From NCBI GenBank assembly GCA_013397695.1, contig VYZI01000195.1, positions 928,371-992,370 on the forward strand: 64,000 bases of DNA. Direction: 5' to 3'. Positions 13,100 through 24,009 of this stretch are shown in pieces. Below the pieces are notes generated by a model. It saw only the letters and a list, made by a program, of their open reading frames with translations. It was not told the origin of the DNA and searched no databases. Numbering within the stretch: the first letter of the stretch is position 1; each line of letters starts with the position of its first letter. The position numbers and the translations under genes were made by a program. This DNA is from Centropus unirufus (Eukaryota; Chordata; Aves; Cuculiformes; Centropidae).

Positions 13100-13830
13100 T
13101 GTGGCTTCTACTATTAATTTCCTCTTGATATTGAAACCTGAACATCTTTTCTTCCTTGAGACAATATTTCTGTTACTCAAGGTCAAAATGGCTCCTGTCT
13201 ATCCTACAGACTGTTCTCACATAATTGTGCAGCCCTATATGCACATGGCATTGCCCATCTGTGCAGATCTTCTAGCTACTTTATGCCACCTCCACTGTTT
13301 GAACTTATCTTTTCTGCCCCTAGCCTTCCTTTATGTTTCATTTTTGAAAGCTTTTATAACTCGCCTTTCTTCACTACTGCTTTCCTATCACTCCTCCTTA
13401 TTTATTATCCCATTTTTTCTCTCCCTTCTTTAAAAAAAAAGAGTGCCGGTTCCATTGAAGGGGGACTCCTGTTGCCATCCACACAGTCTTCATTTACCTT
13501 TACTACTTTTGCACAGAAAACTCTATAATTGCTTTCAACATACCACTGTCGTGCTTCAGCCCACCTTGATGACTCAAAATTTCTTGCTACATCCTTACTT
13601 CATTTCAGCCATACCAGTCTTGGTCTATCTGCCCAGCTCTTGAATTTTCACTTGAATTTCCTCTTCTGGCACTGAATCTGCACTTGTTCTTCTTTATAGA
13701 AAGCAGTGTTTGTATCATACTGCTTTGTTTATCACACACTCTTCAGATAGCCTTCCATTTCTTTCCCTACTTATCCTTTTTTCATGTTGTAGAACACCTG
13801 AGTCTTCTGTTCTTCTTTGCTCCAAGATGC
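13100..13830. other. Pyrimidine-biased block, no gene recognised
   Basis: For roughly 700 bp the plus strand is strongly enriched in C and T, with runs such as CTCTCCCTTC, and is comparatively poor in G. Overlapping frames at 13101-13643 stay open largely because of this composition. No repeat family, splice layout or known protein is recognised. It could be an exon of a non-coding transcript on either strand, or a composition quirk beside the CR1 copy. Confidence 0.4.
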
Positions 13831-13834
13831 TGTT

Positions 13835-16800
13835 AACTAGGCCAGACTAATCCCACCTAATTTTAGCTTTCTAAAAGCTAACTCGCAGCCTGAGCTGCTC
13901 ATCCTAGTTCTTTAATTCTGAAGAAAGAAGGATAGGCAGTTTCAGAGACTGATTTACAATGATTATGCATGTCAGGATATAATGACATCATCTGTAGATG
14001 TATATTTTGTATATTAACTATCAGAGGAATTTACACAGCTAGATTAGTTACACAAATGGTTAAAATTAATCATCCTATCAATAGAAATTTCATACCTTAA
14101 TTTTTCCCTTTATGATTTCCCACACATCTTCCAGTTTTCTATAAAATAATATTTTAAATTTCTAAATTAAAAATATAAAAGAAAATAATTTCTCACATGT
14201 AAAACTCTACTGTTGATACTATAATAGATTATATTTTTTATTTTACCATTGATGAAAATGCCTTTTAGTTGTATTACCTTTGGCTTCTCAATGTTGTTAG
14301 TGGGCTGATGATCTGCATGATTGAAAAGTATATCTGCCTCACAATGAGAATGGCTTTAATTCAGCTTTGAATATACAGTTACAGATTAAAAATTGCCTTC
14401 TGTTAATGGAAGACATGGGACAAATGAGACTAGTAGTTCATATAAATTTATTGTGGTTCAGACCCCAAAACATAACGAAGATAACCTGTCTGTTCTAGAC
14501 AGAACAAAACCCTCTCCTAAACAATAAAAAACTCAGTTTGCTGATTATGTTAGGTGTCTATATGCAAGAAATGTGATATATGAATAATTAGATCTAGAAG
14601 CCTTACTATTTGATCAATAGTATGACGTAAGATATACAGATGTTGACATAATACACATAGTTCATAGCTCACAGTTAATATATTAAAGTTAATAAATTTA
14701 ATAAAATGAAACAACAAATATAAATTATTATTTTACATTTGATATTTATTAATTTTAAGAAAATTATTAAACCACATACAATTTAAAGCCAATACAAACA
14801 TCGTTTATTTCAATATAGAAAGTCAGAAACCAAAAAGGGAATCTAGCTCAAAAGCACTAATCTGCTCTGAAATCCAGAATGCTATTGGATCCAAAGACAG
14901 GTGGTGCAAAACAACGAAGGACAAAATGCAGAGTATATAACACTAAGAATTATGGTGAACCATAACCAAGCAAGCTGAGGTAGATACAAAGTTTTGTAAA
15001 GAAGGAAGAAAATTCTCTGAATTCTCAGGGGGCTGAATTGTTTTAAGGGGATGTTAAATGGACATAAGCTGGGAGAAGAATTTTGAAACTATTCACTAGA
15101 GTTATGGAATGAGTTGAGGATTTGTTACAGAAAGGATGCAATGGAAGAATGATTTCTTCTCACTACAGAATAACTGACAAAGGCAGAATGCAACTTGGGT
15201 GATGGTGATACTGAATCACTGAGGTGAGAATTAAAATAAAGAAAGAGTGTAGTATAACCAGAAGATTAAAGAAGACAGATTTGCATAAACTCTGAGGAAC
15301 TAGAAACTAATATCCCCCACTGACAAAGTCCAAGGTGAAGACAAGTAAAGGAAAATTTATGTTTCTTGAGGAAATAATATTAAGTATAATTTCCAGATAT
15401 ATTTTAGGAACTGTATTAAGCAATCTAAAGATTGAACATAGTTATTTTTTAAATCTTGTGGAGCATGAATGAGAGTCCTAAAGATGAAGAAAGGGCAAAC
15501 AGATTCATCTTTTTCAATTTAATGGTGAGCTGGGAAAATTATACAGTCAGCTAAACTGTAATTCATGGAAAACAGTGTAGCAGATAATTAAGCAAACTAT
15601 GTATAAACTAATGGAATGTATAAGCAGATAGAATTTGACACAAAGAAGAGCAGTTCCCAAAACACATTTGTTGAAAAAAATTGCTCTCACTCTTTTAATG
15701 AGAAGCATGGCTAACTCTGAATTTCTGTTACTGCATAAATATAATATTATATTGTGTCCAGAAAGACAACTACATCTGCCATTGGACAATATGGCATGTT
15801 AACATGAAACACATTAAAACTGACAATGTATTTATGTATGTGAATTAATGGTTTTGTTAGTTTCTTAATATTTACAAATCTACTTCCTAATACTATCATT
15901 AGATCTGGTACTATAAAGAATCATTTTCATTACTTAGATAAATTTCTCATCAACAGATGAGAGGAAATGCGATCTTTTTTTTTACTGATAATATATGCTG
16001 TCATAAAAGCATAGAGTATATGCATAGCAATAAAAGAGTATAAGCATAGAGTAACTTATTAGGCTAATTTATTTAAAAAGGAAATGACTGTTCTTAGGGC
16101 TGCCTAATACATTGTGAGCAAAAGCCCTTGGATAAAGTAAGTGTGTAGGCCTTTAAACACATGGAAAACTTGTGCATGGACATATCTTCCCTGTTAAGAA
16201 CAAATTTAAGCATTTTGACTATAATGAACTGAAAGACAACTGGAAGGGATGCACACACATTCATATAGTGAAGTAGAACAACTGAAAAGAAATAATATAT
16301 ATAGTTTAATAGAAGTTTGTATTACTGCCAAGAAATAAGTGTTCATGCCAAACATGTTCTGGAGCGCAGCTGCCAAAAAAAAGGCTGAGAGCATTATGAA
16401 ACATACTAAATCTATACATAGAGGAGGCTTTCAGAAGAAAAAATGTATATTTATCCCTAGGATTCAAGCATATCAAATCATGATGTTTCTTTTAGGCCCA
16501 AAAGGCGAGACTCCGAGTGTGCTGGCAAGCATTCAACGAAGCATTCATGTTGTTTAAAGAGCATGCTGGTCTTTAAATTCAGGAGAAAGGCTGAAAAAAT
16601 AGTATATTTTACTCGAGTGTTTGAGACAACCTAAATATTCAAAATGACACAAAATCTTTCATGTGTTGTTGTACATGGCTTAATAACACTCATGTCATTG
16701 CCAAGTCAGCTCAGTCAGCTCCTGATGAAGGTGAATTGAGATTAACGCTTCAGGCATCCTGGGATCTACCTTGAAAAATATTGAAAGTTCATTGCCATGT

Positions 16801-17010
16801 GGCTTTCAAATGACAACCTCCATGAAAAAGCTGGTGGCCCTGATGAACCCTTCCTAGCCTGCACTTTTCAAAATAGTATCCTAACTACCAACTTCTGGGG
16901 CAGGGATCATGATTTTTTAACTTTCCTCTTGAAGTTAGTCCATTGAACGGTCAAAAAATTCAGGACTCGGGAATCCAGTAGGGTAATTGGAAACCCAAGG
17001 ACATTGAAAA
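13835..17010. other. Unique, very AT-rich non-coding stretch
   Basis: No gene or repeat family is recognised. Sequence around 14140-14790 is especially AT-rich. Open frames such as 15547-15789 (minus) are hydrophobic through composition and do not resemble a known protein. Confidence 0.65.
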
Positions 17011-17014
17011 GGCA

Positions 17015-17335
17015 TGATGACTGAGAGATGGAGCTACCATATTCAGAGAAGAGTCTAAAGGGTTTGGGCTCTCTTCAGAGCAGAGAAGAATGAGGGAAGA
17101 CAGGCTGAGGTTTAAGATTCATGATGGCAGAGGGTAAGGTGAATGCAGAACTGCTGTGTACCAAACCCCACAATACTGGAATCAGTAGGCACTCAATGAC
17201 ACTAGTAGAGGGTGAACTTAAAACAGCTAGAAGAAAGAACTATATACTGCAGGTATCAAAATTCTGGCACTTGCTGCCACTGGAGGCATTTTATGTTTAT
17301 CTGTGAAAATGGATTTCAGACGCATTCTCCTTCTT
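17015..17335 (+). mobile_element. Ancient CR1/L3-type LINE fossil, 3' part
   Basis: The block carries, in order, landmarks of the conserved 3' part of old amniote CR1/L3 elements: a GCTCTCTTCAGAGCAGAGAAG segment, AAGGTGAATGCAGAACTGCTG, CCCCACAATACTGGAATCAG, GGCACTCAATGACACTA, AGAGGGTGAACTTAAAACAG and the CTTGCTGCCACTGGAGGC segment near the end. Many substitutions and small indels separate it from the young avian CR1 copies elsewhere in the window, and it lacks the octamer tail. It is a dead remnant, probably inserted before birds diversified. Family assignment is from memory of the consensus and is not searched. Confidence 0.7.
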
Positions 17336-17339
17336 ATTC

Positions 17340-20300
17340 CATATTGTGGGCTGGCTGACGCCTCTCAGCGCTCAGACTGCTTGTGGTATTTGATGCAGGA
17401 ACCTAACCTTCCTCTGCCTGATTGCTGCATGGAATCTTCACCTCTTACCTTGACATTGTGAATTCAGCAACCAGGATTGTGCTCTTTGAAATATTATCAC
17501 ACTACCTGCCATAGTACCTTACAGTTTTTGTTCAGTATTTGCCATTTTGTTTATGAAGATGCTCAAGCAGGCACATTAATTTCTTTTCCTGGAAAGCAGG
17601 TTAGTTTGCATAGCATTCTTAAGGTTCCTTGTGAAATATGATGCAGCAAATATGCTCACAACATGTGGGAAGAGAAGTAAATCAGAAATACATGTGACAG
17701 GTGGCTTTATACAGGTAGTATGAGAGAGAAATATCTGGAAATTGTGATTTGTCATTTTAGTAATGTCACTTTCTCAGTTTACAGCAAGAATAAATGGGAT
17801 TCCCTCTTAATTAAAAAAGCATGAACTTCTGCGTTCAGTGGGGTGAGAAGTTTAAGGTTAGCTTTCTTCAATACTTCTATCTTTTTCACAATATACATTG
17901 AAGAGAGAATACAACTTTGATATCTTTGGCCTGCAAGCAGGAGTGGAAAAGTGACCTCTGAACTAATTTAATTTTTAATTCATTGCTGTTCTGAAACATA
18001 CAAATCTGTGAGACAAACCCAAACGGAAGAAATTTGTATTTGTTTTCACAAGACAAGCAATTTTCCTTTTGCTGTATCTTTTTCAAAATTAATCATTGTT
18101 ATCACAATTTCAATAATAGTTTTCAATAGTTATGATCAAGCATCTTGGAATTAAGCTCAATAATAAACTTCAGAATAAAAATAATTATGATGGGATGTCA
18201 CAACACCTTAAATGCCAATTTCAATTTTAATCAGCCCTTTGATATAACTTACATTGATTTTAATGACCGAAGAAGGACAGAGAGGACTCGAGTATTCTGC
18301 ACTGTAACAATGAAAATAGTATTATTGAAACCAGTACTTCTTTCTTCTACAAAGCCCTAGCTAGTAACATGGTGCTGGCTCACTTCATTTCCAGCTGCTA
18401 GATTTCACTAAAAGAATCTAAAAATAAATTCAATACTTTCCTAAAATTACTTTCCGATGTAAGCAAGTGCTGCAGTTGCCATAGGGATTCTATAGCATCA
18501 CAAATGGGAAGCAGTTCACATAATGGTAAATAAGCACGCTAGTGGGCAAGTTGTCCATTTGAGCATGTTTCAAAGAATAAAACGATCAGAATATATTTTT
18601 TGAAGGGGGAAGGAGGTTAAAAAAAAGAACCATTGATTTAGTCTGCAATAGAACCAGTCACAATGCAGGTTTTCACAGATGTGGGGATCTGCGCAGATGC
18701 AAGACACATGCTGCCAATGCTGAAAGCTGTAGCACCTAACCTGTAGGACCTAAACATTCAGTTGTAAAGGAAAAAAAATGATGAGTATCTGTAAATTCTT
18801 TGAAAATGAAAACATAAGTATGTTCTTGCATTTACCATTTGTTTAGAGAGCCTGGAGCTGTCCAGCCTGTCCTTACTTTCCCCTTTCCTTTTTAATGCAT
18901 TAAGTGGCTGAATTCTGGTAGCACATTTTTTGCCCTATACAATACACTTCTTTTGAAAGTCTATAAAAAACAAGCACGAAGATGCCTAACAAATCAATGG
19001 ACTTTCTTTCAAAGGTTTCTTCATAAAATTTCAAAGATGAGATGATATAAATAAACAGTGACTTCACTGAAGTTATATCTGCTGCCTTATTTTACAGCAA
19101 ATAGTTATCTAGCCCTAGCACTCAAGATTTTCAGTCTGTGCTCAACCCAAAACAGAAAGCAAATAGCTGGATAATAAATACCATGGAAACAAGAAAAGAA
19201 ATTAAAAACCAAATCCTATAAAGAATCAGTTTGGGGAGTAGAGAACAAAAGCTTGATTGAGTTAAATTCGTTGGGATTCTGTAGTAAGATAATTTAAATA
19301 AAAAACATTATGATATTATGATGGTTTATTCAGGTTTTTGTACATGCTTTTGGTATATCTGAGGGGTTTTTCTTTTAAGGCTGACAGTTTACAATTCTTA
19401 TTAAGTCATTACTAAATTATTGTTCTGAACCCAGTTTCAAAGTTTCCCAGTTGGTTCTTTCCAATTTGAACCACAGCGCAAAAGGGTCTGAGATTTTCCC
19501 CCAGCCTTTTCATTCCTGGTTTTCACTGCCTGGTCATTAGGAGAAGGTGTGTCTTATGAAGTGGATCTTTAAATGGCTCTTTGTTGGATTATTCCTAGGG
19601 CTACTAAGAAACCCACAGACCAGTCTGGATTTTGAGTGAGATACCAGTTATGTCCTCAGCTTTTAACAAAAAAGATTTCTATATTGCATTAGTCACCTAG
19701 CTTTCCTTTATGGTCAACAGGGAGAAATGAGATTAGATTGGTTGAATTAATCTGATTATTTTAGATATGTACTCAAGCATGAGATAAATACAGCAGCCTA
19801 TGCTCTGGTTATGCCTATTTATCTCCTTTGTTTATAATATATCTAGAATGAACAACTCAGATATGTACATTTACACAACAGATGTCTATATTTGAGCAGA
19901 CAAAAAGCAGCTTGGCTGCTCATACTGTGCTTGCAAGCAGTTTGCATTCACTCAGAGCTTAGCTCTCCTGCAGATATCATGCTGCTTTGTAAAAGACAAT
20001 GCCAGAAGCTGCCTTAGAAGGAGCTCAGGAGGCTTTCAGGCAATCATTGGCAGCAATGTCACATGTGGCAGCTGGAGACTACGCAGTATAGTATTATCCA
20101 CTCGCAGAGGATGTGTGTTGTTTGGAGAGACCATGCTGCCAGCCAACTCTAGGAATGTTACCACAGTTACATCTTGTCCTACTTCAAGCGCCTCTAGCAG
20201 GCAGGTAACATTAATGGACAGCCACTGCAGTGTACACAGCAGGGGAGAGTCAGTCCCACAAGCTTGAAAGGGTATCCTTTTTGGAAGGGTCTAATGCCCT

Positions 20301-21308
20301 GTGGGTCATGTCTTGCTCTCCTTCTTGTTCACCGGTTCATGTCCTCATGTTTACTAGCAAGTTATGCAGTGAGAGACCACGCCTGTTGCTTATATATTGA
20401 CTGTTGAGAAGTGCCAGCATCTTTCTCCATGAAAAGTTTTTGCATTTTATAAATGTTGGAATAGCATCAACAGAAGAGCTGAAGAACATAGCCTATGTTT
20501 TAGTCTTATCAGGCAGAGAAAGATGGCATTTGAAGCAAAAAGGGAGTTGAATACATGTATTCCACCATCTCTATTCTAAGCAGTGATCTCTTACTCAAAA
20601 ACAATTGTTCACTTTTCTGCTCATGCTTTATTAAGTTTGTGATTTTTGTCTTTCATTTTATCACAATTAACTGGAAATGAAATATTCTGAAAATGGCAGT
20701 TGCTTTTAATATTCCTGAACTATATCTTGCAAACCAATGTGAATTCTATTAAAAAAAAGATTTTGTAAGTTTTGTTTTTGCCTAAAATTATAAAATACTG
20801 AACTAAATGTGCGGTGATTATTGGCTGTCCCAGGAACGCACTTTTCAATGAGAAAGGTACTTGGAAAAGAAAAAAAAGAGATCTGTTTCTCATGTCCCTT
20901 TAACTGTCTAGTACAACACCCTATTGATCAATAAGATCCAATATTTAGACTGAAGGTAGACCTGATTTTTATAGCACTGTAGAAGACCAAAGAATAAACA
21001 GAAAGGCAGAATGGATCCTTATACAGATTTCATTATTTTAGAGAGGCAGGGGTCATGCTGCAGTCAGTGTTCTGAAAAGTCTCATCAAATTACATGAAAC
21101 TTTGAGGCTGGATCCACTGAACAAGTTTTAGAAGTAATGTTTACTAGGAAAAAAAATAATGTTTGTATAGGTGTTGTCAGATTCTATATTTTATTACTTT
21201 TATTGTATTTTTATAGTTTACATAAGCATATAGATATAAGATCATTTTTATGATAAACAATTTTAGAAAAATTTTGCCATATATCATGTATAGTCTCTTT
21301 CCGTTTGT
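17340..21308. other. Unique non-coding stretch
   Basis: No gene or repeat family is recognised. The stretch 19900-20350 is less AT-rich and contains CAG/CTG-type words, but shows no open frame or element structure I can name. Confidence 0.65.
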
Positions 21309-21438
21309 NNNNNNNNNNNNNNNNNNNNNNNNNNNNNNNNNNNNNNNNNNNNNNNNNNNNNNNNNNNNNNNNNNNNNNNNNNNNNNNNNNNNNNNNNNNN
21401 NNNNNNNNNNNNNNNNNNNNNNNNNNNNNNNNNNNNNN
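21309..21438. other. Assembly gap, 130 N
   Basis: A run of 130 undetermined bases. It lies just before the probable LTR at 21445-22031, so the LTR's true 5' end may be inside the gap. Confidence 0.98.
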
Positions 21439-21873
21439 TAGTTTTTTAAAAATAAATAGATAACTGAGGATAAGCATAGTTAATCAGCTGAATACAGAAG
21501 TGTATAGCTTAGTTTACAATATCTGTGTGTGAGACTTAGGTGACTTGTGTTTTTACAAAATGGAAGCTTTAAGCATTTAAGATGGAAGGCCCTGCTGAAC
21601 TGAACATAAGACATTTCTGCGAATACGATGATATAAGCAGTTTTCACTAAGAAATAGCTAGTTTGTAGAAAAAAGATAGATAAGAATTATTATCTGGTAC
21701 CATCCTGCTATAGTACAAGATATGCTTAAGAATGTAAGAATTTATAAACAACAGATTGGGTAAATGAAATGTGTAAATGTAACACATAAGCATAAGCCTA
21801 GTAACAGCCTTATAACAACTTTGAGATAGGGTGTAAAGTTTGGGACAGGGTGGTCTTGCTTTGAAACAAGTTG

Positions 21874-21880
21874 TATAAAA
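21874..21880 (+). promoter_or_regulatory. TATA box of the LTR
   Basis: TATAAAA in the context TTGTATAAAAACTG, at the expected distance before the LTR poly(A) signal. Any residual activity is unknown. Confidence 0.5.
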
Positions 21881-21959
21881 ACTGTAGCTTTTTTCAACAA
21901 AAGTTGACCACTTTTCTTCACGTCAGAAGGAGGTGCTCCCACAATTGCAATCGCAAATT

Positions 21960-21965
21960 AATAAA
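21960..21965 (+). terminator. Poly(A) signal of the LTR
   Basis: AATAAA in CAAATTAATAAATTATT, about 86 bp downstream of the TATA box, as expected for an LTR with a short R region. Confidence 0.5.
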
Positions 21966-22674
21966 TTATTATTGCTGCTTCACAAGATGTGTGCTTCAGT
22001 TTCCCTATTCTACTCATGAGCCTTTCTCACATGTCTCCAGGTAGGAGAGGTATTGTCATCAAGGCAATTGTCCACTAAGGCTGGGTTATATATCCCAGTA
22101 GCAGAAATAAAATAAAAAAGCTCCTTTGAAATGGCAGAAGTGTGGGCTATTGCAGGCTGTCCAAGTTGTGCAGGATGTGGAGGGATGAACCAGCTCTGCT
22201 GACAGCAAGTCCCTAGCCTCTAGCCAAAGTTCAGTCCAGTTCCTCCCTGTTCCTGGCATGTGAGGTATAAGTTTCCTATATGGGAGGCTGTGACTGTAGA
22301 GGCTGCTGAACAGGATAAACTGCCAGTGACTGCCCCATATGAACCCCTTCCACTACTGGATTTGCTGACAGGACAGCAAGCAGTGGAAAGTTTTAAACAC
22401 ATAGATATACAAGAACAAACTTCACCTGGAAAACCACCTAGTTTCTTCTCCTCTCAGTGTATACCCTAGAACTGATACTGTCAAAGTTTTCTCAGTCTGA
22501 GATAATGTATGTAGGACCCTAGGTTCTCATGAAGACCTTTGTTTGCCCTCTTTGAGTTTATTTCTCTTTCCTCTATGCCTCTTGTGCAACGTTTTTGCAA
22601 ATGAATTAAGTATTAAATTCTTGTCATAGCATATATGAGGGCTGACAGATATACTGAGCCAGCAGTACTTGCCA

Positions 22675-22689
22675 GATATATTATATATC
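22675..22689. repeat. Short AT-rich inverted repeat
   Basis: GATATA and TATATC arms around TTA make a perfect 15-base palindrome. It lies 18 bp before the larger hairpin at 22708-22731. Confidence 0.8.
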
Positions 22690-22707
22690 AGCTATCCTAC
22701 AGCGGAT

Positions 22708-22731
22708 ACAGTATGCTGGCAGGCATACTGT
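22708..22731. repeat. Perfect 9-bp-arm hairpin
   Basis: The arms ACAGTATGC and GCATACTGT pair perfectly around a TGGCAG loop. Related words (GATATACTG at about 22649 and GACAGCATAC at about 22742) flank it, which suggests a decayed, motif-repetitive patch. No known mobile element is recognised. Confidence 0.8.
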
Positions 22732-22787
22732 GCCAACTTCTGACAGCATACGTTTTACAGATTTTGCAGCTTCTGAGCAGGCCAACG

Positions 22788-23170
22788 GTAGAATTATAGA
22801 ATATAAGGCTGGACACGACGTTGCAAGTCATGTAGTTTATCCCTCTACCCAAAGAAAAGGTCAGCTGCTTCTGAACCGTTCCTGAGAGATGGTCACCTTA
22901 CTGGTTTCTAAAACGAAGCAGTGCTAGTAATTCCACAATCGCAGGGCAAGCTATTCTAATAAATAACCATCAGGCAGTTCATATGGCTTTCTACAATGTC
23001 TAATGTAAATCTTCTTGCTATCTTTTATGCTTATGACTTGTAGTTCTGTTCCCAGAGAACAGATAAGACTGTTAGCTCATCTTTCCTCCTACAACTCTGC
23101 CATCTCTTTTATAGTCAAAATGAACATAATTCCTCTGGTCTTTTAGTATAGGTCTTATTCTTTAAATTGC
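22788..23170 (-). mobile_element. Old CR1-family fragment including 3' end
   Basis: Read on the plus strand, it begins with a degenerate octamer region (TAGAATTATAGAATATAAGGCTGGA) and a segment like 'AGTCATGTAGTTTATCCC' that matches the reverse complement of an old CR1 3' end. It continues through the 3' UTR and the end of ORF2 (for example TCTAATGTAAATCTTCTTGCTATC and GCTTATGACTTGTAGTTCTG). It is considerably more diverged than the copies at 40.3, 44.6 and 55.8 kb, so it belongs to an older subfamily. Confidence 0.75.
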
Positions 23171-23959
23171 AGATCATGTTCATTGCACACCCCTAGACTC
23201 TTTATGAGAGTTAAAGGACAACCATTTAACATCAACCCATGACTTTGCTATAATCACAGACTCTAAAATAAAAATGTAAAGGTGAATAGTTATTTCTTTC
23301 CTTTGAGGTAAAATATTCTATTCTTTCATTTTTTAAAAAGATATCTTTTACTTCTCCTAACCTGAGAAAACTGTCACAGAGCTTTGAGGGAAGGTTCAAA
23401 GAGCCTTAGGTTCTATTTTGCTTGTAACTGTCATAAATACAATTGTATAGATTCTGTCAAACTCCCTGCAATGAAAGTATGATCTCATTACACTGGGAAG
23501 AAAAGTGCGCACATGCTCCCTTAATCTAGTAATAGTTGCTTATATCTCATTGATATTGTTTTATATGGAGGAAATGTATTTCTTTGAGTTTGAAAATACT
23601 GCTGTGAGAAAGAGCCATACGATTCAGGGGTTGTTTGAGAGCTGTTATTTGCCTGATCTGGTATTGGAGGGCTGTGGCAAGTTCCTTACAGATCTCATGC
23701 TTCCTTAAATTGACACTCTGAGCCCCACTTAGTTGACTGAGTGGTGATGTCAGTCCATCAGACTGAGATAATTGTCATGCACCAAGAGAGGGAATTTGCA
23801 GAGACTGCAACATGGGAGAGATTTTTCCACTCTGCTATTCAGGCTGCTAGCATACACGGTCTCATACTTGGTATCCAACTCTAACTTCAGAGAGCAAGGA
23901 CATGGCTTGAAATGTGGCCCCGAATCCCAAAAATACCCTACTGCAATAATAATATTGTG

Positions 23960-24009
23960 GATACAAACAGGAACAGAGCAGTTGGATAGATGCAAACAGG
24001 AACAGAGCA
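23960..24009 (+). repeat. Two-copy tandem duplication, 29-bp unit
   Basis: A unit containing CAAACAGGAACAGAGCA occurs at 23960-23988 and again at 23989-24009 and a few bases beyond, with near-perfect identity in the first ~20 bases. It is a small, fairly recent local duplication. Confidence 0.8.

Larger units (their letters stand above)
21445..22031 (+). mobile_element. Probable solo LTR of an endogenous retrovirus
   Basis: The sequence has the promoter and polyadenylation layout of a retroviral LTR. A TATAAAA box at 21874 is followed 80-90 bp later by AATAAA at 21960. In between is a segment (GGAGGTGCTCCCACAATTGCAATCGCAA) like the R-region end of avian betaretrovirus-like (ERVK) LTRs. After the poly(A) signal a T-rich, U5-like segment runs to a CA near 22031. 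No tRNA primer-binding site or gag frame follows, so it looks like a solo LTR. Neither end nor a target-site duplication could be fixed, in part because of the gap just upstream. Boundaries are approximate. Confidence 0.6.
22032..22787. other. Sequence between LTR and old CR1; one unassigned ORF
   Basis: No repeat family is recognised. A 69-codon frame at 22260-22469 on the plus strand reads as a reasonably protein-like peptide (for example APYEPLPLLDLLTGQQAVES). It is preceded by an acceptor-like GACTGTAG at about 22299, but I cannot identify it and it ends at a stop without a donor. The last part holds the inverted repeats described separately. Confidence 0.4.

Noticed and set aside
13101..13643. 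Three overlapping plus-strand ORFs
   Set aside because: They are open because the block is C/T-rich. The peptides are low-complexity Leu/Ser/Phe/Pro runs.
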